A stretch of DNA of 64,000 bases from Exophiala sp. HKRS030 (Eukaryota > Ascomycota > Eurotiomycetes > Chaetothyriales > Herpotrichiellaceae): assembly GCA_023897205.1 (NCBI GenBank), contig JAHWDD010000003.1, positions 3,103,665 to 3,167,664 of the forward strand, read 5' to 3'. The stretch's first letter is position 1; every line of letters starts with the position of its first letter. Position numbers and translations under genes: made by a program. Positions 23,401-33,258 of the stretch are shown here, one piece after another. The notes below the pieces were generated by a model. That model was not told the DNA's origin. It worked only from the letters and a program-made list of their open reading frames with translations, and searched no databases.

Positions 23401-23806
23401 CGCTGGGTCTGCTTGCACAACCGTGACTACATCTTTATTCGTCTATAGAATGGGCAGCAACCAAGAACACTCCACATTCAGGCATCAACAACAAAATGGT
23501 ACAGAAGCCTCACTTTTGAATGATAGATGGAGAGGTGAGAAACATGCAATGGCCTTTTCTCGGGTCGATTTGGTGGATCGGAGTCATGTCGGTGAGCCTG
23601 ACTCACCTCGGCGACTTAGCGCGTTTCTGCAAGCAGCAATGTCGGTGTACACAGGGCAGTGCAGTCAATCGGAGTCAAGAAAAATGCAATCGTATTATTG
23701 TGGATCGTGTTCAGGCTAATCATAGGATACAAAGGAATCGAATACTCGCAGATCAAGTTCGGGGAATCTATGGGGACGGGACGAGTTCCTGACACAAGGA
23801 CAAGAC
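20434..23806. other. Gene-poor 3.4 kb stretch with an AT-rich patch
   Basis: No gene was recognised on either strand. The longest open stretch (23147-23719 plus) lacks an ATG at its start and family resemblance. An AT-rich patch lies at about 21780-21920. The right end is the 3' flank of Pns1; the left end is the promoter of the C2H2 gene. Confidence 0.5.
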
Positions 23807-25544
23807 TCATACGTTGACCATTTGTTGTACCCGCGGGTAGACGTGAACCAATCTTTCCCAAAATTCCGGGTGATCGGTAATCGCGACCTGAGGATCCCAC
23901 GCCAGTGCGACAAAGATGGTCTCAACCCCAGACGCAATAGGCATCATGAAGGTTTGGCATATCTGCAAGCCGATCAAGAATGCGAAGGCCATGACAACCG
24001 GTGTGAAGGTGCGACCGTCGTTGTACGCCGGCTTGGTGAATTCGAGGTAAAGATAGGCCAACAAGGCGCAGAGATAAGCGACGAATAGTGAGCCCATGCT
24101 GAGGACGGGTCCGACCAGGCAATCTTGTGCTAGCGCGTCAAAGCCTCGATCCTTCATCATCTTCCACGTATCCTTGGCGGCTGCAATGTAAGCCTTGCCG
24201 TACAACGCGATGTGGCAGAAGGCATATCTGTTGATGAATTCCACCAGCCACTGTAAGATGCTGATAAGACATCCTAGCACACAATACATGATGACGCCGA
24301 CAATGTTGCCGTCTGAAGCTTCTTGCTGCTGGGCAATAGAGCATGCCTGACGAAGCATGTTAATCAGGGCCACGAGCAAACTGCCGAGGGACAAGGACCC
24401 GAAAGAGTAGGTGGTCGCACGCCTGAAGGCACCCAAGGCAGAACCTTTGGGAATTCCACCAGGCTTTCTTACGCAAAAGTACCAGGCTCCATATTGTCCT
24501 GCAACCGTGGTATGCACAACCGCCTTTGTGAATTCTGTGATCCAGTACCCTGCAAAAGTGACGAACACGACCAAGCCAATCACTTTGCCACTCGAGCACC
24601 CTCCATCTGCGCAGGACGGATTAGGGTTGCTGTTTGCATTGCTGGGCATATAAGATGTGTAGACTGCAACTAGGGTGATGGAAAACCATGCTCCGAAGGC
24701 CACACTTGCGATACCACCGAAGAGACTGATCAAAAAGACGTGGATTCTCGGGAGACGAGCAACATCCATTGTTTGTTGAAGCATGACCACGGTCATGGGA
24801 ATTCTGGGGATCCAACTGATGAAGCAGATGATGGCGAAGATGGCGAAGATGGCGAAGACGATTCCAGCACCCCAAAGCCTCAGATATAGGTAGTAAGCTG
24901 CGGTGCCGACGGCTAAGACGCAATTCAGAATTCCGGTGATCCAGATGAATTGCTTTGTGAAGGCGCGCGCAGCAAGGAAGTATGCCCACGAGACTACAAA
25001 CCCTACACACAAGACGAAGACAAAGAGGATGACGGTGTTGGTGTTGAGCGAGAAGTCGTTTGAGGATCCATATATGCCACCTCCATTGAAGGAATGGTAT
25101 CGAGAATACCGGTAGAGCGAGAGGCCTGATACTGCGACGAAGCCACAAAAAGTCGCAATGTACTAATAAATATCAGTAAGAGTAAAGGTCGGGTCAAAGG
25201 CGAGTTCTTACCAAGAGACCTGCCCAGATATCATTGTATTTTGGTTTCTGGATCTTGAATGCTTCCTGGAAGGTGTCCTTGTTGTCTAAAGGAGGGGCAA
25301 AGTTCTGGCCATAATTCGGCGGCTGTTGGTTGAATTTGGGATCTTGCTGATGTTGTGGACGATCTTGCAAAGGATATGACTGTTGAGGCGGTTGTTGTTG
25401 ATAGGATGGTTGGTAAGGCTGTTGATATCCCTGAGGAGGGCCTTGAGGGGGAGGATACTGCTGCTGATGATTGAGCTGTTGATACGGCGCATTCCCAATG
25501 CCCTGGCTGTTGTAGTAATCGGCAGCTTGACCTTGATACGCCAT
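23807..25544 (-). CDS. pns1: Pns1/choline-transporter-like (CTL/SLC44 family) membrane protein
   Basis: Exon 1 (25544-25212) and exon 2 (25162-23807) flank a 49-nt intron (GTAAGA...TTTATTAG). The protein is 562 aa. The N-terminal 95 residues are Gln/Pro/Tyr-rich and cytoplasmic (QQYPPPQGPPQGYQQPYQ), typical of fungal Pns1. This is followed by about ten hydrophobic segments. Family motifs seen include FCVRKPGG, GSLLVALINMLRQ, NRYAFCHIALYGKAY and RGFDALAQDCLVG. A periodic run FAIFAIFAI at 24831-24861 sits in one membrane helix and is encoded by a 9-bp repeat. CTL proteins move choline or related cations; yeast Pns1 is dispensable and its substrate is not settled. It is at the plasma membrane by homology. 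Confidence 0.93.
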
Positions 25545-26711
25545 TGTCCTAACTTGGAGAGTGTCACTATTGTTGTCAATGGGCGACTTAGGCGTAGCGG
25601 GACACGAGGCAAGGCTCTACACTCGATCCTGTTGAAGACCCGACAGGCAGAATGCGCAACGCTACGGCAAACAAACGACGCAAGAAAGATACGAGATGAA
25701 AGGAAGCGGCGAACACGATGAGAAGAATCAATAATTGGGAATTTTGAAATAAACTCAATTGTTCTACCAGATGGAGTTGTTCATTGGCACTGGCCCTGGC
25801 TCTGGCATGTTGCGCTGGGCAATTTGTGATTTTACGCGTCCTTCAGCTGCCTTGACGTCTAAAGTGGGGTAGCGGCTTGAATCTTGAGTATATGATTGGT
25901 CAAATGAGCCGCACATGATCGGGGACTGGATCGCCCTTCTTGGCCAGTGGAGCGCTAACCAAATGCTAATCTGCCACACCTTCAAGCCCCCAGAGGGTCC
26001 TCCATGCTGTGTCCTAAGAGGTTGTTCGCATAGGCGCCATAGGTGGCATATCACGGCGTAGGTGCCCCGGGAGGCTGAAGACTGGACTACAGCCTCCGTC
26101 GCGAAAAGGCTCAGCATGCCTCAGGTAGCTTATAGTCCAGTTTCAGGTGGCTCAAGTGCCCCATGGCGCCCCATCGACCACTCTGGGCAAGCTTCCACCA
26201 CTGCTTTAGGAGGTACTTAACTGGAATTGTGCCTTACCCATGAATACCCTCGAGTCCTCGACCACAGACTGACCCCTTGAGGCTGTGACTAGGGTTAGGG
26301 TTCTACACTGGACAGACCTCAAAGCCTTAGGAGCCTGGATCGTCCGTACAAAGTCAACTTCGGACACTGCAAAACCCAGGCTCCAGAGTCAAAACCTACC
26401 CGGTCGGAATCTCCGTCCAACCCAGCTTATCCAGCGCCTTTGATCAATCCTCGTCACGATTTGCAAGGGCACTGCACCATACAGGTCAGTGGCTCAGTGA
26501 CCGTCATGTTGCATATGGATGACGCCACGCTTCCACACAAAAGTCCCTGAAACCATTCTATGCCTGAAATATGTAGAGATTTGATTCTACAGGTCTCGCT
26601 TATATGCGAATGACCAATGGTTTGTTACCCATTCTTGTCTATACGGAGTAGAAGCATTCTTGATACTCAAGGCTTGTACTATTGACGACGACGACAGCAG
26701 CCCCCAACGAC
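25545..26711. promoter_or_regulatory. Divergent promoter region between Pns1 and the ATP-grasp-like gene
   Basis: About 1.2 kb upstream of two divergent genes. It holds two units of the telomere-like hexamer at 26290-26302 (TAGGGTTAGGGTT) and one copy of the 9-mer TACGGAGTA at 26642-26650, 62 bp before the ATG at 26712. No other gene is apparent. Confidence 0.5.
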
Positions 26712-28217
26712 ATGGCCGTCTTTGCCGACTTGCGCCGTCTTTGCATCGTGCTCATCGCCATATCATTCCTCCCAACGTCTGTGTTCTTGCTGGTTATCAA
26801 TTATCTCATTGTATCTCTAAAATCCCAGCATTCTCTGCGACGCCAGCTCAAGAATACATCGAGCTTTCACTCAAGGTCAGTCCTCATCAGTGGAATCCAT
26901 ACTCCTCAAGGTCTACGACTAGCGAGGGCTTTCTATGATACTGGCCATATTGTCATTGGACTGGGCTACCAACCTGGTCGGATCCCTATTGCGGCGAGGC
27001 TTTCCTCCGCTGTCCATAAGTTCTATTCACTCAAACCACCACTCACTCATGATACTTCCAATACCTATATCTGCAGTCTCCTTGCCATCATCGAAACCCA
27101 AGGTATTGATCTTTGGATCAACTGCAGCAATGACATAGATGCCACTGTTGAAGCGCAGGCGAGGTCCAATCTCGAACAGGACACGAAATGCATATGTTTC
27201 GCCCTTCGACCTCGAGATGTCTCCCACTTTGCCGCTCGAGACAATTTCCTAAACCATGTTCAGAGTCTCGGATTGCCCGTACCCGAAATGTATCAAGTTG
27301 GGTCTCGCGATGAGGTCCACAATGTGCTCAATAAAGGCGAAGGTCGCAGACGCTATCTCCTTCACAGCCCTTCCAAGACAGGCTCAACTGCTAGAGCGAG
27401 TCGGACAATTCTACCAAAGCGCACACTCAGTCAAACCTACAACACTGTCTCCCAGATCGGAATATCGAGGAATAGTCCATTCTGGCTGGAACAGGACACT
27501 GAAGGCTTGGAGCGATTTACTACCTTTTCAATCATCGTCCGTGGAAAAGTGAAAACTTTCGTCGCCAGCACCACAACAAAGTCAGGTTCGCTCCGTGTGG
27601 TTGACCCTAGATCGGCACTCAACCGATCAATGTATCATTATGTCCAGTCCTTTGCTCGCAAACAAGGCGACAATTACGACTCGCATATCTGCGTCGACTT
27701 CTGCGCCGAAGAACGAATTGTGTTGACCGGAGTTGAAACATTAATTCTTCCAATCAACGCCTCGATCCAAGCACATTCGAATTTGCTGTTCTTCCAAGGA
27801 TTACGTGGTTCAGTGCAACTCACAAGTGCCTACTTGACCGCCCTTGACACGGGCAATGGATCAAATGGATATCTGTCACACTCAACTCCGTCGGGTCTGC
27901 AGAACGCCGAGTTCGAAGAGTCGGCAATCCTCGAATCAAGAGGAAACAGAATCTACAATTCGCCCAGACTCTTAAGTTCAGTACTGCTTTCTTGCATCAA
28001 TCTGCTCCTCCTCCGGATACGAGTGGTCGATTTCTGGCGGGCTATGGTGGAACACATTCAAGATCTAGTTTATGGCATTGATGATACATATGCGTTGCGC
28101 GACCCCTTGCCTTTCTGGTGGTACTATCAGATATATATGCCCACACGAATCCTGTTGAGTGTCGTCACCAGAGTGTCGGATCCTCCTACAGCACGTATTG
28201 ACAACGTGTCCGACTAG
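26712..28217 (+). CDS. Membrane-anchored ATP-grasp-like protein of unknown function
   Basis: A single-exon protein of 501 aa from the ATG at 26712. A strong hydrophobic segment at about residues 8-34 (CIVLIAISFLPTSVFLLVI) is a probable N-terminal membrane anchor. It is followed by a Rossmann-like pre-ATP-grasp domain (SVLISGIHTPQGLRLARAFYDTG begins it) and a region (LWINCSNDIDATVEAQ; RDNFLNHVQSLGLPVPEM) that matches the order of motifs in carbamoyl-phosphate-synthase-type ATP-grasp enzymes. The middle retains FTTFSIIVRGKVKTF and SHICVDFCAEE, where family members bind nucleotide and metal. The C-terminus ends in an aromatic segment (PLPFWWYYQIYMP). I recognise the fold by motif order only. The substrate is unknown, and whether the ATP site is complete is unclear. 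Confidence 0.6.
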   Translation: MAVFADLRRLCIVLIAISFLPTSVFLLVINYLIVSLKSQHSLRRQLKNTSSFHSRSVLISGIHTPQGLRLARAFYDTGHIVIGLGYQPGRIPIAARLSSAVHKFYSLKPPLTHDTSNTYICSLLAIIETQGIDLWINCSNDIDATVEAQARSNLEQDTKCICFALRPRDVSHFAARDNFLNHVQSLGLPVPEMYQVGSRDEVHNVLNKGEGRRRYLLHSPSKTGSTARASRTILPKRTLSQTYNTVSQIGISRNSPFWLEQDTEGLERFTTFSIIVRGKVKTFVASTTTKSGSLRVVDPRSALNRSMYHYVQSFARKQGDNYDSHICVDFCAEERIVLTGVETLILPINASIQAHSNLLFFQGLRGSVQLTSAYLTALDTGNGSNGYLSHSTPSGLQNAEFEESAILESRGNRIYNSPRLLSSVLLSCINLLLLRIRVVDFWRAMVEHIQDLVYGIDDTYALRDPLPFWWYYQIYMPTRILLSVVTRVSDPPTARIDNVSD

Positions 28218-28914
28218 TTAGTAAGCCCGGGCTTTTGACAGCGTGCAAGCAGTACATCTAGTTCTGGTTTGCAGTTGCCGTCTGTTTAACGTCATGATGT
28301 CCACCTTGGAATAAAAGTTATGGTTATGTCTGTTTAGAATGAGGGCCTTCCCTTCATCGCAAAAGCAGGAGAATTCGCTCACCTTTCAAGCTGCCTTCTC
28401 AACTTGAACAACCTAGGGCACAACGAACTAGCAAGCCTCTAGAGCTTCAATGTACTCAAACAACAAGCGATGCCAAAACTGCGATTGAACCATCCACGTG
28501 AGCTGTAATTAGAGTACTCGCCGGCCAATATATAGCCGATCCCAACCACCAATCTCCAAAGTGTAAGGCTCTTCGGGTAATTGTTGATCCTGTGTCTTAG
28601 AGCAACCAACTACTCCGTAAACAGCCACTACAACCCAGATCGCATATGTTATGTTGAACCTCGCATCAGAACGGACTCTGACTTGAGTTTAGTATACCAA
28701 AGAGTAGAGCGACTGATTCAAAGCTCAAAAATGATCCAGTAATCATCTCGTCTCTCGTGCTAGCTGGACACTGAGGAGTCAAAGGGCGTGCCAGAGCAGC
28801 CTTTCCCTCTGCGCCAGCATTAAGCTCAACAACGGTCAAACAGGGATCTATTTTTCTTTGGATTTTCAGGCCACGAGTACGGCTTTGGTGAATCTGTACA
28901 CGAGTTTTAGAGCC
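28218..28914. promoter_or_regulatory. Intergenic, promoter of the M20 hydrolase gene
   Basis: About 0.7 kb. One copy of the 9-mer TACTCCGTA lies at 28611-28619. No gene was recognised. Confidence 0.45.
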
Positions 28915-30402
28915 ATGGCGCACTTGATCAGACGGCGACTTTCATGTTTTCATTTCGCACAACCATCCAGCACGACCTTCATTTGTGGCCAAGCCGTTCA
29001 GCACAGAACGTTCAGGTCATCATCGGCGTACAAGTTACGGACGACCGAGTTAGACAAGTCGACCCTGTCAAATCTGAGAATCAATAGTGACCGCCTCTGG
29101 AACGATATTCACTCTACAGCTCAATGGACGGAACCTACCAACGGAGACCCATCGGACATCAAGACTGTAGGGTTGAAGCGACTCACACTCAGCAAAGAAG
29201 ACAAATTAGCGCGTGATTGGTTCGTTAGTACGACTGAATCTCTTGGATGCAGGACGCATGTCGACGAGATCGGCAACATCTTCGCCATTCGGCCGGGGTT
29301 GAAGAACGACGTTCCTGCCACATTCATCGGGAGTCATCTTGATTCCCAGCCTTCAGGCGGTCGCTTCGATGGCATCTTAGGCGTCACAGCAGGAGTAGAG
29401 ATGTTGAGGACACTGAACGATAACTGGATCGAGACGGAAGGACCTGTCGGCGTCATCAACTGGACGAATGAAGAGGGTGCCAAATTCCCGATCAGCATGA
29501 TGGGCAGCGGTGTGTGGTCAGGCCGGATCGGGTTGGAAGACGCTTGGAAGACCAAAAGCGTTCCGAGTGCTGGCCCAGTTGTCGCCGTCAAAGACGAGCT
29601 CCAGAAGATCGGATACCTGGGGAGCATTCCGGCAAGTCCACAAGGAGTGCCGATCGGAGCACATTTCGAGCTTCACATCGAGCAAGGCCCGAAACTTGAG
29701 GCCGCTGGGCAATCAATAGGCATTGTCCAGGGAGTGCAGGCGTATAAGTGGTTCGAGATCACAGTCACTGGCCGAGAGTCACACGCCGGCACAACGGGGT
29801 TCGAACATCGAGGAGATGCTCTGTACTCAGCAGCCCTGTTCATCGCCACGGTGCGAGAAATTGCCAAGGACGTCAAGGGCTTGTCAACGATTGGAATGCT
29901 GGAGGTATCTCCTGGTAGTGTCAATACCATCCCCGGCCAGGTCAAACTCAGTCTCGACATCCGACATCCTACCGACGCGGGTCTTGCGCAGATGTTACAT
30001 ATGATCCAGATCTCCGTGCAGCAGATCAGCAGCTTCGCCAAAGGAGACAGCCAGACCAGCCACTTGACACAGATCGCATTCGATATTAAAGAGACATTCT
30101 CGAGTCCTGCAGTGAAATTCCAGGACGAGGCCATCAAGTGTGTCGAGGAAAGTGCAGCCACTGTCCTCGGTTCAGACCACGAGAGCCTGAGCCAGAAGAT
30201 GACAAGTGGTGCGGGACATGACAGTGTCTGTACAAACGCACATGCTCCGACAGCCATGATTTTTATTCCCTGCAAGGATGGAGTCAGCCACAATCCCAAA
30301 GAATGGTCTGAGCAGGTTGACTGTGCGGCTGGTGCAGATGTCTTGATGCATTCAGTGCTGCAGATGGATATTCTACGAAAAGGGAGAGGAGACTTTGACT
30401 GA
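28915..30402 (+). CDS. M20-family Zn-dependent hydrolase (N-carbamoyl-amino-acid hydrolase / beta-ureidopropionase type)
   Basis: A 495-aa single-exon protein from the ATG at 28915 (the open frame extends upstream but without ATG). The first 50 residues are Arg/Ser/Thr-rich (MAHLIRRRLSCFHF; RTFRSSSAYK) and may be a mitochondrial or other targeting sequence. Catalytic motifs are present in order: GSHLDSQPSGGRFDG (His and Asp metal ligands), NWTNEEGAKFP (Glu pair), HFELHIEQGPKLE (His), GRESHAGTT (lid domain), TSGAGHDS and GVSHNPKEW (final His). These are diagnostic of the hydantoinase/carbamoylase branch, which hydrolyses N-carbamoyl amino acids or ureidopropionate during hydantoin or pyrimidine breakdown. 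The exact substrate is not deducible here. Confidence 0.92.
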   Translation: MAHLIRRRLSCFHFAQPSSTTFICGQAVQHRTFRSSSAYKLRTTELDKSTLSNLRINSDRLWNDIHSTAQWTEPTNGDPSDIKTVGLKRLTLSKEDKLARDWFVSTTESLGCRTHVDEIGNIFAIRPGLKNDVPATFIGSHLDSQPSGGRFDGILGVTAGVEMLRTLNDNWIETEGPVGVINWTNEEGAKFPISMMGSGVWSGRIGLEDAWKTKSVPSAGPVVAVKDELQKIGYLGSIPASPQGVPIGAHFELHIEQGPKLEAAGQSIGIVQGVQAYKWFEITVTGRESHAGTTGFEHRGDALYSAALFIATVREIAKDVKGLSTIGMLEVSPGSVNTIPGQVKLSLDIRHPTDAGLAQMLHMIQISVQQISSFAKGDSQTSHLTQIAFDIKETFSSPAVKFQDEAIKCVEESAATVLGSDHESLSQKMTSGAGHDSVCTNAHAPTAMIFIPCKDGVSHNPKEWSEQVDCAAGADVLMHSVLQMDILRKGRGDFD

Positions 30403-30698
30403 GGAGATCTGGAGACTAGCAAATAAACCACTTTCAAGATAGCGAGTTCGTGCACATAAAAAAAGTTTAGACGACTCGTTGGCCGGTCAATGTAATTTTT
30501 GGATTGTGTCTGGAAAGGACTACTAAAAGTTCGAATGCCGTAATGCTCAACCGGTCATGGTTACTCAGAACTCCCACTCGATCTCCAGTAGCCTATTGTG
30601 TCCACCATGCCTAGAATGCTGCGCTTAGACTCATATACCTGGGCATAATGAGCCATGGCACACAATGCGAAAGCGACACCAGACCATCATTCATCATC

Positions 30699-31322
30699 CT
30701 AAGATGAAGCAGCAGGAGGAGCACCACGACCACGGCCGAAACCACCACGGAAAGTAGGGTTGTAGTCGCCAGGGGCACCACCTTCCTTACCACCCTCGCC
30801 AGCGTCACGACGACGGTAACCGCCCTCACGATCACGGTCACCACGGCCACCGCCACGTCCACCGCCACGGCGCTCACGGTCATCTCCACCCATCATTCCA
30901 CGAGGAGGAGCATGGCTGCGCTGTTGCTTGATGTGTGTTGCAGGCACGATCTCAGCTGGCAAGTGAAGCCATTCGCGGAGGTAGTCGAGACCCTCGGGCG
31001 TCAAAGTGTAGTAGTAGTATTGCCAGGAGAATTGGGTCTTGACATAGCCGCGCGAGGTGAGGGACTGGAGAGCCTTGATGACCTTGAGGTGATGTTAGTT
31101 TGCTGACTAGATTCTGGTGCTGATGCGGAATTCAACGTACGAAGAGGTTCTTGGTGTCGATGTCCGGGTGCTTGGGAAGGTTGTAGTCCTTCTTAGCCAC
31201 GAGCACACCCTCCTTGAAGAGGTACTCGTGGATCTTCTTGCGATCGGCCTTTGGGATAAGCCTGTATATATTCAGTCAGTTGTGAGATTTGTGTGAGAGA
31301 GGGTCTGCAGAGAGACGTACAT
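30699..31322 (-). CDS. rps10: 40S ribosomal protein eS10
   Basis: Three coding exons: 31322-31321 (only AT), 31261-31141 and 31082-30699. The initiator ATG is split by the first intron (AT|G), and exon 2 continues [15 protein letters not shown]. Intron 2 (31083-31140) rejoins NLF with [15 protein letters not shown]. The 168-aa product contains the eS10 winged-helix core ([54 protein letters not shown]) and a Gly/Arg-rich, RGG-like tail ([17 protein letters not shown]). It belongs to the small subunit near the mRNA entry region. It is divergent from eS8 and shares its 0.5-kb promoter. The frame is intact. Confidence 0.96.
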
Positions 31323-31828
31323 TGTTGCGAGTTCCTTGCGCTATTCGGGGAATCGCACACGATGCTGTAAAATGAGAAATGGTTGTTGGGTTGTGAGTGT
31401 AGACAATTAAAGCAGGCCTGTAAGGTGTCGGTGGTCTTTGGTGGTGGTGAGCCAAATCGAGAAAAAATCTTGGCATTGTGTGCCACTTGATGCCAAGACC
31501 ACACACTCTAGACAACCCCAAGCGCAACTTTCTATCTGGTCACCGCAGGTAACATCGACCAACGCCCAATTCTTCTCAACAGTAATACTCTTTTGCCTCT
31601 CTGAAGAGCTTGATCAAGGTCAGTTCGAAATATTCTTCTCCGCCCAGTCGAAAAAGTCGTTATGGTGTGGGAAATTGTGGTGGTGCAAAAGTCAAATCCG
31701 AAAAGTTCTTTTGACATTGAAGCGACGACCTACTCCAACACCCAACCTCTACCGAAATCGAATTAAACCATTTGACGGATTGTTTCTAATCTCTGATATC
31801 TCTAGCAGTCCTCTTCGGTTTTGCAATC
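31323..31828. promoter_or_regulatory. Bidirectional promoter of eS10 and eS8
   Basis: The 506 bp between two divergent ribosomal protein start codons must contain both promoters and leaders. It is CT-rich toward eS8 with runs such as CCAACACCCAACCTCTACC near 31736. No consensus regulatory box could be named with confidence. Confidence 0.6.
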
Positions 31829-32527
31829 ATGGGTATCTCACGAGACAGCCGTCACAAGCGGTCCGCAACTGGTGCAAAGCGCGCCTACTACAGAAAGAAG
31901 AGGTAAAACCATCCCAAACACCAAACCACCGATATTTTCAACCCAAACACAAAGACCCATTCTCTAACATTTTTCCTCTCCGTCGTACAGAGCCTTCGAA
32001 AAGGGACGTCAACCAGCCAACACACGTATTGGCAGCAAGAGAATCCACTTGGTGCGCACACGAGGCGGCAACACGAAATACCGAGCACTACGTATCGACA
32101 GCGGCAACTTCTCATGGGCAGCGAAGGCATCGCACGTAAAGTGCGTGTCATCGTCGTGGCCTTCCACCCTTCCAACAATGAACTCGTGCGCACAAACACC
32201 CTGACCCGCTCCGCCGTCGTGCAGATCGACGCCGCCCCATTCCGAACCTGGTACGAAGCTCACTACGGCACCACGATCGGCCGCAAGCGTCAAGGCCAGA
32301 AGGCCACCGAGCAGAAGGAGGAGGAGAAGGTCAGCAAGAGCGTGCAGAAGAAACGCGAAGAGAGATTGAAGAAGGTCGGCAAGATCGACAGTGCTTTGGA
32401 GAGACAGTTCGAGGCTGGAAGATTGTTCGCCGTCATCTCGTCGAGACCTGGCCAGAGCGGTCGTGTCGATGGATATGTGCTTGAGGGTGATGAGTTGGCG
32501 TTCTACCAGAGAGCTATCCGAAAGTAG
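31829..32527 (+). CDS. rps8: 40S ribosomal protein eS8, apparent one-base deletion in the coding sequence
   Basis: Exon 1 is 31829-31902 ([18 protein letters not shown]...) and exon 2 is 31991-32527, joined by an 88-nt intron (GTAAAA...TACAG) that falls at [18 protein letters not shown]. The conserved sequence runs in one frame to DSGNFSW and continues at once in the frame one base earlier as [11 protein letters not shown]. Adding one G to the GGG at 32116-32118 restores a 203-aa protein, the normal fungal length. Later motifs are [36 protein letters not shown] and the C-terminal FYQRAIRK. Because eS8 is essential and nearly invariant, the break is more likely an assembly error than a real loss. 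It is a component of the small ribosomal subunit. Confidence 0.93.
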
Positions 32528-33258
32528 AAGAGATGACCCTTGTTGTTGTGTGTGCATGGTACAATACAATGGGGTTTTTGATGTCTTTGCGTGACGGTCG
32601 GCCTGGACTGTCCAAGCATAACGGGGCATTGCCACTTGCCTGGGGATTCTAGAAGCCGAGACTGGGGTGTGGTGTGTCCTACGGCTGCTGCTGGCTGACG
32701 AATGTGCGTGGATGGAGCATTTTCTCAGGGTTATGTCTCCAAACCGACTTCCTGTATCATGCAAGGCTTTCCCTTAGCACGAAGAACCTCGCCAAGTCAT
32801 AGGTGGGCGTCATTGAAAAAGTGTCAAAGGCTAGAAAACAAATATTCAATCAATTCAGCTATGAATTTCTCCTCGAGTGATATTGTGAAGCATGTGCACG
32901 GTGGAAATGCGGTGTATTGATATTGCAGAAGACGTATCATCTTTCCGTCTCGCAGGGAGCTGAGATCAAGGCTACCTACTGTTATTAATGGGTGGTATAC
33001 TGAGGAGCCTGGTTGTTCAACCATGTCGCCAGCCTCGTGGCCAAGTGACCTTCCACTACGAATCAGCACTCCATTCACAAATTTGATCGCAACCCATCTA
33101 CAAAATGAACGACAATAGTTGGATAACATTCTGCACGTTGACCCACGAAGCCCGTTGACGGATGGTCTGCAAGAGGACAGTGCGCCTTCATCCCATAATC
33201 GTCCACTACCAACGTAGCCATGAATAACCGCCACCGCAATTTTGGACAATGACGTGAC
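32528..33258. other. Convergent intergenic region, no gene recognised
   Basis: About 0.7 kb between the 3' ends of eS8 and the next minus-strand gene. Short open stretches show no resemblance to known proteins. Confidence 0.5.

Noticed and set aside
23147..23719. 190-codon open stretch on the plus strand
   Set aside because: It begins with TTG, no family resemblance, mixed composition, and it lies in a gene-poor stretch; most likely chance.
20434..23806. Repeat-induced point mutation (RIP) relic
   Set aside because: Only one short AT-rich patch was seen, without a recognisable repeat or transposon remnant; TpA/CpA statistics would be needed to support RIP.
31438..32139. 233-codon plus-strand frame across the eS8 promoter and first exon
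   Set aside because: It is an out-of-frame shadow of the eS8 leader and exon 1; it starts in the promoter and resembles no protein.
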